A DNA stretch of 64,000 nt from Colwellia sp. MB3u-45 (GCF_014077005.1 NZ_JACGVC010000049.1:1-64000), one strand, 5' to 3'. Positions 18,830 to 29,188 are shown, numbered from the stretch's first letter. Translations and numbers: made by a program. The notes: a model not told the origin generated them from the sequence alone.

Positions 18830-19834
18830 TTAACTTAATTCGCCGCGTAAACTCACTTCCAATAATTGGCAAATTTTTTCTTGGCTGTACCCTTTACTCA
18901 ATAAGTAATGCAACTTAGTTAATGTCGCTTCTAAAGTCATATCATGACCACTAATAACGCCTATTTCACTCAAGGCATTACCGGTTGCATAGCCTTTCAT
19001 ATTGACTGTGCCTTTAATGCATTGACTGCAGTTCACAATAACAATTCCATCGTCATTGGCTTGCTTTAAACAATCTAACATCGCCTGATTTTGTGGCGCA
19101 TTACCGACACCATAACTACGAATTATTAACGCTTTTACCGGTTGTTTAATGATATTTTTAATCAGCTCTACTGATATACCAGGATATAAATGTACAACAC
19201 CAATAGGTTGAGGCGTAATTTGCGCTAATGTTAAAGGTTGAGATACTGGCGTGGAAATTTTCCCTTCAATTAACTTAATGTTAATCCCTGCTTCTAGCAA
19301 AGGGGGTAAGTTTGGTGAATCAAAGGCATTAAAGCCATCGGCATAAGCTTTGATACTGCGATTACCTCGAAAAAGCCTATTATTAAAGTATAGGCCTACT
19401 TCATTAATAGGAAAGTTAGCGGCAATATATAATGAATTTAGTAGGTTTTCTTGTCCGTCTGAACGTAATTGGCTAAAGGGTATTTGCGAGCCCGTAACAA
19501 TGACAGGTTTCCCTAAATTTTCCAACATAAATGAAAGCGCAGAACTTGTGTAAGCCATGGTGTCTGTGCCATGCAATACGACAAAGCCGTCATATTCATC
19601 ATAATTTTTTTTGATATCATCAGCAATATGTTGCCAATCTGAGGGTGACATATTTGATGAGTCAATCAATGGGTCATATTCATTAATGGTAAATTCTGGC
19701 ATTTCTTCACGATGAAAATCAGGCGCTTTCATTATCGCGTCGGTTAAATGCTGCTTCTGTGGAATGTAACCATTTTCGCTCGGTTTCATACCAATGGTAC
19801 CACCAGTATAAGCGATATATATGCGTTTTCTCAT
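18830..19834 (-). CDS. ansA: Cytoplasmic L-asparaginase I
   Basis: 334 residues. Both catalytic threonine motifs are present: TGGTIG with Thr13, and HGTDTM with Thr90-Asp91. Hydrolyses asparagine to aspartate and ammonia; the lack of a signal peptide marks the type I (cytosolic) enzyme. It lies downstream of sppA as in E. coli, but a rho-independent terminator between them suggests that read-through or a separate promoter drives it. Confidence 0.92.
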   Translation of the reverse strand: MRKRIYIAYTGGTIGMKPSENGYIPQKQHLTDAIMKAPDFHREEMPEFTINEYDPLIDSSNMSPSDWQHIADDIKKNYDEYDGFVVLHGTDTMAYTSSALSFMLENLGKPVIVTGSQIPFSQLRSDGQENLLNSLYIAANFPINEVGLYFNNRLFRGNRSIKAYADGFNAFDSPNLPPLLEAGINIKLIEGKISTPVSQPLTLAQITPQPIGVVHLYPGISVELIKNIIKQPVKALIIRSYGVGNAPQNQAMLDCLKQANDDGIVIVNCSQCIKGTVNMKGYATGNALSEIGVISGHDMTLEATLTKLHYLLSKGYSQEKICQLLEVSLRGELS

Positions 19835-19942
19835 AGCTTAAGTCTTAATATAGAAATTGGCATAAAGTAATAGTGCCAACAAAGTGATGAAATTGCTCGA
19901 GATTGTAACACAAAGCACGCAGGTAAAACGGCTAGCTAGCGA

Positions 19943-19970
19943 TAAAAAAAGCCCCGAGAATTCGAGGCTT
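19943..19970 (-). terminator. Intrinsic terminator after sppA
   Basis: On the minus strand, AAGCCTCGA and TCGGGGCTT form a stem followed by seven T residues. It lies between sppA and ansA. Confidence 0.85.
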
Positions 19971-19994
19971 ATATAGCTTGATTAAGTTAAATAA

Positions 19995-21857
19995 TTATTC
20001 AACTTCACAGGCAAGGCAAAAGGAATAAATACCTTGCGGATCATTTAATTGTGCTAGTTGCTTAAGTTCAAGTGACAATGTGTTAATAAGACTAGTGAGC
20101 TTATTTTCACTGTAATGACTATCTGCTGGCGGGCCAAAAAATATTGACGCTTGCCCAAGCAAACTTTGTAAGAACAGCGCACGGGGGCTTTTTTCTTTTT
20201 CAATTAAAAGCCTATCGTAATCTTCTAAATTTGCCAGCTGGGCTGCTGCTTCAATAGCGTTATCAAGATCGCCCAAGGCATCAACTAAACCCAGTTCTAA
20301 CGCTTTTGAACCCGACCATACGCGGCCTTGAGCGATAGCATCAACTTGCGCTGTTGTCATATTTCTATTATTGGCCACCAACTCAACAAAGTCGCGATAA
20401 CCCCGTTCGATATTTAATTGTATAATATTAGCCATACCTGGGGTTAACTCACGTGTGATGCCAAAACCAGCAATATCTGTGGTGCCAACACCATCGGTAT
20501 AAACACCTAATTTACTTAAGGTTTTTTCAAAGGTCATAAAAAAACCAAATATGCCAATTGAGCCAGTAATAGTCGTAGGTGATGCATAAATTTTATCAGC
20601 CGGGGCAGATATCCAATAACCCCCTGAGGCGGCATAAGTCCCCATTGAAGCCACCACAGGTTTGCCGGACGCTTTTAATAATTCGACTTCTTGGCGAATT
20701 ATTTCTGAAGCGTATGCGCTACCACCTGGGCTGTCAACACGAAGTACCACGGCTTTAACATTGTCATTGTCACGGGCTTGGCGTAATAAAGCGGCGGTAC
20801 TTGTGCCACCAATGGTACCGGGTTTTTGGTTGCCTGTTAAAATTGTGCCTTTGGCTACGATAACGGCAACCTTATTAGTGCTGATACTTTCCATTGAACT
20901 GTATGAGTTGATCAGCGTTAAATAATCATCAAATGCTATGTTTTTATAACCTTTATCGCCGTTACTGCCAACCACATTGATTAAATCTTGCTTCATCTGT
21001 TCTCGTGTTTTTAAGGCATCAACCCAATTGTTGGCTAAAGCATACTCGGCAATGTTGCCATTAGCTGCTTTTAGCTTGGTGACTAACACATCAATGTTTT
21101 CATCAAAATTACTGACTGCAAAGTTGCGCTGTTGGGCAACATCAATTTTATATTGCTGCCACAGATCGGTTAACCACAATTGGTTAGCTTCTTTAGCTGC
21201 AGCTGACATACTGTCGCGAATATAAGGTTCAACCGCAGACTTATAAGTGCCAACGCGAAAAATATGCTGGCTAATAGAAAGCTTTTCTAAAGCAGATTTA
21301 AAGTAAAGTTGATAACGTCCATAACCGTCTAATAACATCCAACCTTTGGGGTTAAGCCAAATATCATCGGCATAACTGGCCAAGTAATACTGGTCTTGGC
21401 TGTATTGTTCACCAATAGCGATTATTTTTTTACCCTGACTTTTAAATTCTGTTAAGGCTTTGGCTATATCACTTAGTTTGGTAATGCCAGAGCCTTGCAT
21501 ATTTTCTAGATCTAGCACCATCATACTAATACGGTCATCAGTTGTTGCTTGTTTAATGACAGATAATATATCAGTTAACAGCACTTCAGCGGCGGTATTA
21601 GGTTGTTCAAGTGCTTCGCTAATAAAAGCGTCCATTAGGTCAATGTCATGTTTTTGCTCAACAATATCACCACGTATATTTAATATCAGCGCTGATCCTG
21701 GTTCAACTGTAATATTTTTTTCATCGCGGGTAATAGCAATAATAAAAATCAATAGCAGAGTAAAAAACACTAAATTAATAATGATTTTTCGTGAGGTATT
21801 GAGCAAACTAAATAGCCCTAAGGTTATTCTTGCTATCGTACTTTTTTTTTCTTTCAT
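19995..21857 (-). CDS. sppA: Signal peptide peptidase SppA, 67-kDa type
   Basis: 620 residues. One N-terminal membrane anchor (about residues 25-42) is followed by two tandem S49 domains. The catalytic dyad fits E. coli SppA: Lys206 (GTYKSAVEP) in the first half and Ser411 (YAASGGYW) in the second. It degrades cleaved signal peptides in the inner membrane, active site facing the periplasm. The ydjA-sppA-ansA neighbourhood is conserved with enterobacteria. Confidence 0.93.
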   Translation of the reverse strand: MKEKKSTIARITLGLFSLLNTSRKIIINLVFFTLLLIFIIAITRDEKNITVEPGSALILNIRGDIVEQKHDIDLMDAFISEALEQPNTAAEVLLTDILSVIKQATTDDRISMMVLDLENMQGSGITKLSDIAKALTEFKSQGKKIIAIGEQYSQDQYYLASYADDIWLNPKGWMLLDGYGRYQLYFKSALEKLSISQHIFRVGTYKSAVEPYIRDSMSAAAKEANQLWLTDLWQQYKIDVAQQRNFAVSNFDENIDVLVTKLKAANGNIAEYALANNWVDALKTREQMKQDLINVVGSNGDKGYKNIAFDDYLTLINSYSSMESISTNKVAVIVAKGTILTGNQKPGTIGGTSTAALLRQARDNDNVKAVVLRVDSPGGSAYASEIIRQEVELLKASGKPVVASMGTYAASGGYWISAPADKIYASPTTITGSIGIFGFFMTFEKTLSKLGVYTDGVGTTDIAGFGITRELTPGMANIIQLNIERGYRDFVELVANNRNMTTAQVDAIAQGRVWSGSKALELGLVDALGDLDNAIEAAAQLANLEDYDRLLIEKEKSPRALFLQSLLGQASIFFGPPADSHYSENKLTSLINTLSLELKQLAQLNDPQGIYSFCLACEVE

Positions 21858-22209
21858 AAAACGCTGTCTATAGTTTGCTTTAGTATTAGATAGCTATATG
21901 CTACTGAAAATTGTCTCGCTTAAGTAGTCGTTAATGTAAATATTTTTGTTTTTTAGATAATTGAAAGAAATTTTGGCTGATTACGTTCTACTGTACATAT
22001 ATCGCCGATCCGATTTATAAGCTATTTCGTATATAAATTAGAATAAAGTATTAACTTGTATTATTTTAATAACAAATTAATGCTAATGTATAAGATAACA
22101 AGGAGATAGCGTTTAAATGCACTAACAAGGTACTTAACTTGGTTGCCGTATTGAACAACCTATTAGTCATTAAACCCTAAAGAACGAAACAACAGGAATC
22201 TACAGTTTT
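21858..22209. other. Divergent intergenic region sppA / ydjA
   Basis: 352 AT-rich bases holding the promoters of both divergent genes. No clear operator or RNA structure seen. Confidence 0.35.
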
Positions 22210-22758
22210 ATGAACGTTTTGGAATTTTTACATACTCGTCAGTCTAATCCTTATTTACATGGAAATAGTCCTGATGAGCACGCCATTAGTAATATTCTTA
22301 AGGCCGGCATGCGCGTTCCTGACCATGCAGGTTTAACACCATGGCGCTTCACTATTGTTAAAGATGATGGCCTGACAAAGCTCAGTAAAGCCTTCAAATC
22401 AGCGGCTATCAGTGACGGCGGCGATGAAATTAAAGTAGAAAAAGCAGCTAAAATGCCTTTTCGTGCGCCTTTAATTATTGTGATTAGTACTAAGTTTCAT
22501 CAACACGTTAAAGTGCCAAAACAAGAACAGTTAATAGCGGCAGGGTGTACAGTGCATGCAATGCAGATGGCAGCCACCACTTTAGATCTAGGTGCTGTGT
22601 GGCGCACGGGTGAAATGAGTTACCATCCTTTAGTCAAAGAGCGTTTAAACATTGAGCTACATGAGGAAATTGTTGGTTTTCTCTATATCGGCGAAAAGTC
22701 GAAAGAATTACCAGTAAAAAAAGCTAGAGATTTCGACGATTACGTTAGCTATTTTTAA
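22210..22758 (+). CDS. ydjA: YdjA-type nitroreductase
   Basis: 182 residues, a short single-domain FMN-dependent nitroreductase. The N-terminal RQS motif (residues 10-12) contacts flavin phosphate. The segments PDHAGLTPWRF and GAVWRTGEM are characteristic of YdjA. It reduces nitro compounds or related substrates with NAD(P)H; the natural substrate is unknown. Ends at a hairpin terminator at 22824. Confidence 0.88.
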   Translation: MNVLEFLHTRQSNPYLHGNSPDEHAISNILKAGMRVPDHAGLTPWRFTIVKDDGLTKLSKAFKSAAISDGGDEIKVEKAAKMPFRAPLIIVISTKFHQHVKVPKQEQLIAAGCTVHAMQMAATTLDLGAVWRTGEMSYHPLVKERLNIELHEEIVGFLYIGEKSKELPVKKARDFDDYVSYF

Positions 22759-22823
22759 TTATGCTTGTTGTTTTCGCAGCCGTTAATGGTTATCGAGCAA
22801 GCTCCTAGTCAAGTGTCTAATTA

Positions 22824-22870
22824 ACAGTCTTATTGCTATGCGAATACAATAAGGCTGTCTATTTTTAAAT
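22824..22870 (+). terminator. Terminator after ydjA
   Basis: 12-bp stem ACAGTCTTATTG/CAATAAGGCTGT (one G-U pair), 11-base loop, followed by a T-rich tail. Confidence 0.75.
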
Positions 22871-23074
22871 ATTTTTATTTCTAGCCATAAAGTGTCAACG
22901 GCTCTTAATACCTCGATAATTTACACCTTACTTTTTACAACACCGGCATTAATGTCATCTTTAGCTACTTTCATCCAATAATATAAATATCACTAGCTTT
23001 CGCTCCTGCGATAGTGGCATCAAGTAGCTAGTTTATTATCATCTTCACATCATAGTTTCAGGTATCTTGTGCTC

Positions 23075-23280
23075 TTAGGTTGTTTTACTGTCTAATTTAA
23101 TTTTCATAAACCAAGCGCTAAGTTTATATAGCAGATAATGACCACTGCTCCAAAAGGTTAAAACAGCATCTAATACAGCGCGGCTATTCACTATGCTATG
23201 AACCATAGTGCAAAGCCAATCTCAATATTCTCTGTTCGTGCCATGGTATCAATGAGCCAGTCGTATTACACTAATCACCA
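23075..23280 (-). pseudogene. Possible decayed gene upstream of the SMC trio
   Basis: Two adjacent minus-strand frames look protein-like but are offset. One is 43 codons, from ATG at 23206 to TAA at 23075, rich in aromatic residues (LTFWSSGHYLLYK). The other, about 23203-23270, reads LIDTMARTENIEIGFALWF before a stop. A single frameshift would join them. No known family is recognised, so this is a tentative gene relic. The rest of the 22871-23320 gap shows nothing else. Confidence 0.25.
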
Positions 23281-23320
23281 GCAGATTAAAGCATAAATAA
23301 TACCGTCAATAGGAAGATAA

Positions 23321-26300
23321 ATGACCTTGAAAGTTGCACCAAGTAGCAAACTATTACGCATAATTTTGATTGATAGCTACTTTAAGGGGAGAAGGGTTGA
23401 GGTTGACGTTAGTGGCCATACTAATCTCAGTGGCACCAATGCGGCGGGCAAAACGACCTTTTTAAAACTGGTCAGAATATTCTTTGCTGATGCCCCCGGC
23501 GATGTCGTTAAAGTACGGGGTAAAATCAGAGAGTCTTTTGTAAACTATTACCTCCCTAGATTGACCAGTTATATTGTTTTTGAATATCAAACGCACTCAG
23601 GCATTAAGCAAGCCGTGTGTTTTAGTAAGAACGAAAGTATAAACTACCTATTTGTAGATAAGCCGTTTGAACTTGCCGATTACACGGCGGAGCCTTCGCC
23701 AGATGGCACACTAAATTTAATCCCCTGTACAAACATCTATCGCCATTTCCGTTTAAAGCAGGTGCCTGTTAAAGCAGTATCTTCGCCATCACATTATCAA
23801 AAAATTATTCTTGGTACAGCAGGATTTAGTGAGAAGGATCTGACCGAAGCAAAGCATAGGTTTTCTCTTGCCGCACCGGGCAAAAATTTATCAATGCTCA
23901 ATACCGTGGTTGGTGCTGCATTAGAGCGCAACACGGACTTTAAACGTATTAAAGAACTGCTATCGTCTATTATGCTCAATGGTGGTAAAAATGAACTTGA
24001 GTTTACTATGGACGTAGCGAGTCTATCTATCTGGAAAACCGATTATAACGCGCTTAGGACTTACGATGATTTAGCCAGTAGCATATTACCCAAATTATCC
24101 AAATCTCTTTACACGGCAGAAAACTCTGAAGCCATCTTGGCTGAGTATAAGCACAACTTGTTAGCTTATACTGAACAATTCGATTATTCAGTTAAAGCGC
24201 TAACGCTTGAGCTTGCGGCATTAAATACGGAAAACTCGACTGCAAACTTAAAAACTTCAGATGAAAAAAGCAGCTTAGCCGATCAAATTAGTGACAATAA
24301 TCGCATCGTTGACGGCGCCAAAAGACAAATAGAGACCATTGAAGCTGAAAAAATTTCCTGGGAAGAAAAAGATGTTGGCAGCTTAAAAAGTGACTATGCC
24401 AATATTGATCATTATCAAGCACAACTTGACAATGCCAGTGTTGAAAAAGCAAATTTACTTGACGAAGCTCAAAATATTACCGCGAAATTCGACAAACTTA
24501 AATCTAAACGACAAGCACAGTTTTATAACTTAAAAGATCAGCTTAGTAGCCAACTTAGCGTTGCCAATGCTGAATATAGCGAGATTACAGTAAAACAAAA
24601 CAGGGTAATGAGCGAAGCGGGATATGATCTAAAAACCGCCATCTCAGAGAATGAAAATCAATTACAGCAACTTTCTGCCGATTATGAAAATAAACTCAGC
24701 CATTGTCATTTTAAATTACAAAGTGTTGATGTCAGTAAGGAAGCAAGAGCACAACTTAATCTAGCACAACAGGAGTTGCAACGGGCAAACGAAGCGCTTA
24801 ACGCAGACTCAAGGCAAGCAATCGATTTTGAGCGTCAAACACAAAATAGTGCGATACAAACGGATAAAATACTCAGCGAAATGGCCGATACAGCCAACAC
24901 AATAAAAACTCAGGTATCAGCAAAAAATGACTTAGAGCGCTTACTCAATCCGCAAAAAAATTCGCTGCATGAGTTCTTGGTGAACAATGTCGATGACTGG
25001 TCTGAAAGTATAGGTAAGTTTCTTGCACCAGCGGTATTAGCGTCAACCGATCTTAACCCTGATTTTAGCGCTGACCGCTCAAAAAATGACTTCAAAGGCT
25101 TAACGCTAGATTGGGCTGGTGTTTATAATGATTTTGCGAAAACAAGTGACACTATTAGCGCCGAAATTGAACAAATTGACCAGCATATTCTGCAATTAAA
25201 TGAGACAAAAGAAAAACTGTCAGACAAAGTTAAAGCCATTGCCAACGAACAAAGTGCGCTGCAACAAGACCTTATTAAGATTAAAGCTAAAATAGCGTTA
25301 AAGCAGCAATTACTTGAATCTATTAATGCCAATATCAATCAGCTGAACATTGAACAAAAAAATGCCATTGAACAAGCTAAGTTAGTTTTAGAGACTGAAG
25401 CTAAAGCGCTTAACAATACCCTGAGTAAACTGGGTCGAGAAAATAAAGAGAAGCTAAGTCAGATTAATCAACAGCACTTAGACCGTATTCGAAGTTTACA
25501 AGAACAACATATGGGGCAAAATGTTGAGCTAGAAGAATTTATCAAACAGACAGAAGAAAAATCAAGCCAAAACACTACTGAATATAGCTTAGCGATTAGC
25601 CGCTTAGCCGCGGATGAAAAAAATCAATTAAATGATAAAAATATTGATACTGAATCACTAAACAAACTTGATAATGAAATAGTCACGTTAGAAAAACAAC
25701 TTAGCCGATTAAAAAATGCTCCAGGTATCATTAGCAGTTATAACGCATTTATGAGCAACAGCTATAGCCAACTTGACAGCCTTAATGATAAATCGTTTAA
25801 GGCTTCGCAAGGGGTGACAAACCTGACTCAATCACTTACTGAACTTACTGACATGATTAAAGCCCGTAAAGCCGCTTTTATCATCAATCGTGAAGCGATT
25901 ACCGGTAAGCTGTCAAAGGTTAGCCAACAGCACGAAATGGCCTTACGCTTAACCAACCGATTAGGCGAATTTGAGCAAGCTTTTGACACGGCACAAACCC
26001 ATTCATTTGAAACAATTTGCGGTGAATTAGACAACATATTAAAAAGTCATCGTAAGGCATTAAAAAGCATTAAAGGCTATGCCGAACAAGTTATCTCCCA
26101 AATGAATATCCACTTGAATAGTGCGATAAAAAAATCCATCGATATGAAAAGTAATGCCTTGGAGATAGACCCTAATCTCAGGCTTATTTCAGATTATATT
26201 GTCAAAGAGTTACCTTTAGTCATTAATGAAGTACGTGATTTAATTATCGAGAATGCGGCACTACGGGGTATGGAATTATCTGGTTTTTATGATCAGCTCA

Positions 26301-26992
26301 AGCGTTATGAATCTGATATTAATGCTTTTAGTTTAAGAGTTAATAGCTACTTAGAGAAAAAAACTGTTTTTAGCGCCTTAGGTAAAATATCAATTAACCT
26401 GACACCTTTACTCGAATCTCACGAAGTATTCTCAGCCTTAAAATCATTTAAAAAAACCTATGAAGCTTGGAGTAAAAAAAATCAACAAAGCCTACCTCCT
26501 GAAAGTTATGGCGTTGCTATGTCAGAAGTTTTGACGAAATTTACCCATAACAAACTGGTAGAGAGGCACTCTAATTTATACGATATTTCTTTTGAAGCTG
26601 TCGTCAATAATGAAAGAAAAATCGCGCGTTCAGGTAATGATTTAAAAGACATATCTTCTAATGGCATGAGTTACTTAATTCTGCTGGCGTTTACCACTTC
26701 ATTAGGCTCTATGATCAAAGGAACACAAGATGTTGATATTTTATATGGCGTTGATGAATTAGGTGAAATCTCAGTTGAAAATGTCGACTCACTATTCGCG
26801 ATGTTTGATAAAGAAAAAGATACCATTTTTACCGCTATTCCTAATGCAGATAATAACTTCATGGGGGTTTATCACAAGCGCTATTTTATTAATAAACCGA
26901 AAAATAGGTTTGAACAAATCACCGCTAACGATGATCCTTTGCTTAAAGCAATAAGTGCCGCACAAACCAGTACAGTAGGTACCCCGTCATGA
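23321..26992 (+). CDS. mksB: SMC/MukB-like ATPase, MksB-type (DUF3584-like)
   Basis: 1223 residues with SMC architecture. The N-terminal Walker A is GTNAAGKT (residues 38-45). Long coiled coils (about 280-560 and 640-950) flank a hinge-like globular segment near 560-620 (HEFLVNNVDDW, LAPAVLASTDLNPDF). The C-terminal head has an ABC signature-like SSNGMSYL near 1123 and Walker B DVDILYGVDELGE near 1150. These features fit the DUF3584 and MksB-like condensins, which extrude or entrap DNA loops. An AGGAAG ribosome-binding site supports the start. The last codons overlap the next gene (ATGA). Assignment to MksB rather than Wadjet JetC is inference. Confidence 0.75.
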   Translation: MTLKVAPSSKLLRIILIDSYFKGRRVEVDVSGHTNLSGTNAAGKTTFLKLVRIFFADAPGDVVKVRGKIRESFVNYYLPRLTSYIVFEYQTHSGIKQAVCFSKNESINYLFVDKPFELADYTAEPSPDGTLNLIPCTNIYRHFRLKQVPVKAVSSPSHYQKIILGTAGFSEKDLTEAKHRFSLAAPGKNLSMLNTVVGAALERNTDFKRIKELLSSIMLNGGKNELEFTMDVASLSIWKTDYNALRTYDDLASSILPKLSKSLYTAENSEAILAEYKHNLLAYTEQFDYSVKALTLELAALNTENSTANLKTSDEKSSLADQISDNNRIVDGAKRQIETIEAEKISWEEKDVGSLKSDYANIDHYQAQLDNASVEKANLLDEAQNITAKFDKLKSKRQAQFYNLKDQLSSQLSVANAEYSEITVKQNRVMSEAGYDLKTAISENENQLQQLSADYENKLSHCHFKLQSVDVSKEARAQLNLAQQELQRANEALNADSRQAIDFERQTQNSAIQTDKILSEMADTANTIKTQVSAKNDLERLLNPQKNSLHEFLVNNVDDWSESIGKFLAPAVLASTDLNPDFSADRSKNDFKGLTLDWAGVYNDFAKTSDTISAEIEQIDQHILQLNETKEKLSDKVKAIANEQSALQQDLIKIKAKIALKQQLLESINANINQLNIEQKNAIEQAKLVLETEAKALNNTLSKLGRENKEKLSQINQQHLDRIRSLQEQHMGQNVELEEFIKQTEEKSSQNTTEYSLAISRLAADEKNQLNDKNIDTESLNKLDNEIVTLEKQLSRLKNAPGIISSYNAFMSNSYSQLDSLNDKSFKASQGVTNLTQSLTELTDMIKARKAAFIINREAITGKLSKVSQQHEMALRLTNRLGEFEQAFDTAQTHSFETICGELDNILKSHRKALKSIKGYAEQVISQMNIHLNSAIKKSIDMKSNALEIDPNLRLISDYIVKELPLVINEVRDLIIENAALRGMELSGFYDQLKRYESDINAFSLRVNSYLEKKTVFSALGKISINLTPLLESHEVFSALKSFKKTYEAWSKKNQQSLPPESYGVAMSEVLTKFTHNKLVERHSNLYDISFEAVVNNERKIARSGNDLKDISSNGMSYLILLAFTTSLGSMIKGTQDVDILYGVDELGEISVENVDSLFAMFDKEKDTIFTAIPNADNNFMGVYHKRYFINKPKNRFEQITANDDPLLKAISAAQTSTVGTPS

Positions 26993-27624
26993 TTTTTGAT
27001 GAAGTGTTCACCAGCACAGTAGAGTCACTTTTAGCCGGTAAATTCATTTGTCCGATAACATACACTACAAGTTACGACTTTCTAAACTCAGATATCAACA
27101 GAGAGCGTGTCCAGACCTACTTGTATCAAACTGGTAAAACATTATCTCATATTGACCACGAATTTTATTATGCCTCCTACGAGTCTATGACCCCAGATAG
27201 AAGGCGATCGTCAAGAGCGGTATTTAAGCAAACTCAGCAAGAAATAAGGCCAGTCGTCGAGTTTCTAAGTTTAATGATGCGCGTGAGTAATGACGAACGT
27301 TCACTCTATACCGGAGATGAAATTCACCTAGCTCAAATTGTCAGTAAAATTGAAAACGATAAATCACTGTTAAAATCATTAGACCGGATCATTATCCAGA
27401 TAAAAGGTCAGTTAAAAGGCAGTGTTTTTGATAAAACCAAACAATTGATTAATAGCCTAGTTAAAACTGAAATTTTAAAGCAAATTGAACCCAAGATAGA
27501 TATCTATCTTTGTACGGGTAAGCTTGCCTACTACATTAACTTGATGGAATTTATTATGACTTATCAAGCTGAGAAATTTGATGACATTGACTTAGATGAG
27601 CCAGTACAGGATGATTTGATATAA
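26989..27624 (+). CDS. mksE: MksE-like kite subunit
   Basis: 211 residues, all helical with no membrane segment or signal. It starts inside the stop of the SMC-like gene (ATGA) and its own stop overlaps the next start (TAATG), so all three products are made in fixed proportion. The central Arg-rich RRRSSRAVFKQTQQEIRPVVEF segment resembles gammaproteobacterial MksE as I remember it. Kite subunits bridge kleisin and SMC heads and bind DNA. The identification rests on order, size and this one region. Confidence 0.6.
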   Translation: MIFDEVFTSTVESLLAGKFICPITYTTSYDFLNSDINRERVQTYLYQTGKTLSHIDHEFYYASYESMTPDRRRSSRAVFKQTQQEIRPVVEFLSLMMRVSNDERSLYTGDEIHLAQIVSKIENDKSLLKSLDRIIIQIKGQLKGSVFDKTKQLINSLVKTEILKQIEPKIDIYLCTGKLAYYINLMEFIMTYQAEKFDDIDLDEPVQDDLI

Positions 27625-28844
27625 TGTCGGGTGCCATGAAAAAAATGTTTCGTATGCTAGCAAAACATGCGGCAACCATTGACACCATTATAACCGAGGG
27701 AGTACTTCCGCCTACTGAAGAAGCACTGAAAGGTTTTGATGAACTTCACAATTACAATCTGGCTTTTGAAACCGCATCAGGCAGTATAAGACTCAGCAGT
27801 GCTTTTCAAAATTTTTTAGAAAATGCGCTTAAAACAGAAAGAACACTGGCTATTAATTTGGATGTGGGCGGCTATTGGCGCAGTATTTTATTTAATATAA
27901 ATCAACTAAACCACTCAAATACCCTGGGCGCATACAGTGACAGCGATATGTATAAAAGACTGGTCATTGACTCTATCTATCAATTACTCGATGGTATAAA
28001 CAACAACATACAAGAATTAAGAAACCGTATTGAAAATCAATTTGGTTATGTGCATTCAATATCAGCAAAGCGTAAAGAAAATGAACAAGCCATTGCAGAA
28101 GCAAGAACCCTTAGACAAGCGTTAAATATTATTGATGAAACAGAACTACTGGAAAGGCCTATCACAGATTTACGACTGCGTTCCATTATCAATAACGACT
28201 TATTTGGTGGTAAACAAAGTGCGATTAAAGAACTCATTAACGCACTGACACTGATGCAAGCCTTGTTGATTGGCTTTAGAAAATTGGAAGGTAGAGGTAA
28301 ACTGGTTAGGCAATTTAAACAATACTTTGACACAAAAACCGATCATGACTTTAGTGATCTTATCAGTGTTGAAGACATTAGCATGCCGCCAAACATCACC
28401 AACTTAGTTAAAGCAATGAACATTGATGTTTATCCTGATGAGTCGAGTTTACTAACCCGCAATGATTTAATCGATCTGGCACAATCGCTTAACTTAGAGG
28501 AAGGTGAACGGTTTAAAAAAGAAAGGGACAATAATTCTTCTCTTGATATGACACAAGACAATGTTGAAAAAGCAGTTGAAACACCCATAGGCGCAAAGTG
28601 GCTAGAAGATATACTGTTAGCGTTAATCAAAACGCCAGGTGATAAAGTCCTAGTGAATAACATTTACCAACAACTACAACCTGAATGTAAACCGCAATTA
28701 TTTTTAGATGCTATCTATACTGAAATTTTAAGATTACCCGCGGAAAAAAGTAAGTTTTTCATCTTTAAACCCCTAGGTAACTATTCAAAATCATTTAACG
28801 GTAACTTTGATATTAAAGATATTTCAATACACTTCAATCATTAA
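27624..28844 (+). CDS. mksF: MksF/kleisin-like subunit
   Basis: 406 residues, mostly helical, with a middle coiled segment and a C-terminal small domain (about 325-406) of winged-helix-like composition. This is the layout expected of a kleisin that joins the two SMC heads. No direct sequence motif identifies it; the call rests on translational coupling to the SMC-like and MksE-like genes. No gene for a Toprim nuclease (JetD/MksG) follows; a terminator comes directly after. Confidence 0.5.
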   Translation: MSGAMKKMFRMLAKHAATIDTIITEGVLPPTEEALKGFDELHNYNLAFETASGSIRLSSAFQNFLENALKTERTLAINLDVGGYWRSILFNINQLNHSNTLGAYSDSDMYKRLVIDSIYQLLDGINNNIQELRNRIENQFGYVHSISAKRKENEQAIAEARTLRQALNIIDETELLERPITDLRLRSIINNDLFGGKQSAIKELINALTLMQALLIGFRKLEGRGKLVRQFKQYFDTKTDHDFSDLISVEDISMPPNITNLVKAMNIDVYPDESSLLTRNDLIDLAQSLNLEEGERFKKERDNNSSLDMTQDNVEKAVETPIGAKWLEDILLALIKTPGDKVLVNNIYQQLQPECKPQLFLDAIYTEILRLPAEKSKFFIFKPLGNYSKSFNGNFDIKDISIHFNH

Positions 28845-28846
28845 CA

Positions 28847-28879
28847 AAATAAGGCTTCAGCATGTTTGTAGCCTTATTT
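28847..28879 (+). terminator. Terminator after the SMC trio
   Basis: 10-bp perfect stem AAATAAGGCT/AGCCTTATTT with a 13-base loop, directly after the kleisin-like gene. Confidence 0.75.
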
Positions 28880-28944
28880 ACCAACACTGTCAAAAATGGA
28901 AAGAAACGGCTTCACTCAAAAAATATATTACTTTGAAAAAGGCA

Positions 28945-29024
28945 ATGAATTTAAAGCTGTAATTGGCTTTGCTTCGCTACCTATTATAACCAACAACTTT
29001 AGTCCGTTTAGCGCTGCGCTATCG
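28945..29024 (+). repeat. Degenerate attC-like site
   Basis: The segment contains TTGGCTTTGCTTCGCTACC, then AACCAACAACTTTAGTCCG and a short GCGCTGCGC. It closely follows the inner half of the attC sites further right (TTGGCT...AGCCAAC...TTTAGTCCGCTTAATGCG). No GTTRRRY core is left at its end. This marks an inactive left remnant of the cassette array. Confidence 0.5.
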
Positions 29025-29188
29025 ATACGAAACCTAATCCAAAGTGTTAAGTCTCTTTAAAAGCTAATGTCTAGAATGTGCCTTCCTAACATTCCAGCTA
29101 AAAATCTTGCCCTATATTTTCTAATGAATTAACTACTAGCGTAAACGCTGTAATGCCCTTTTATATGGGAGTCAATATGATTTTTAGA

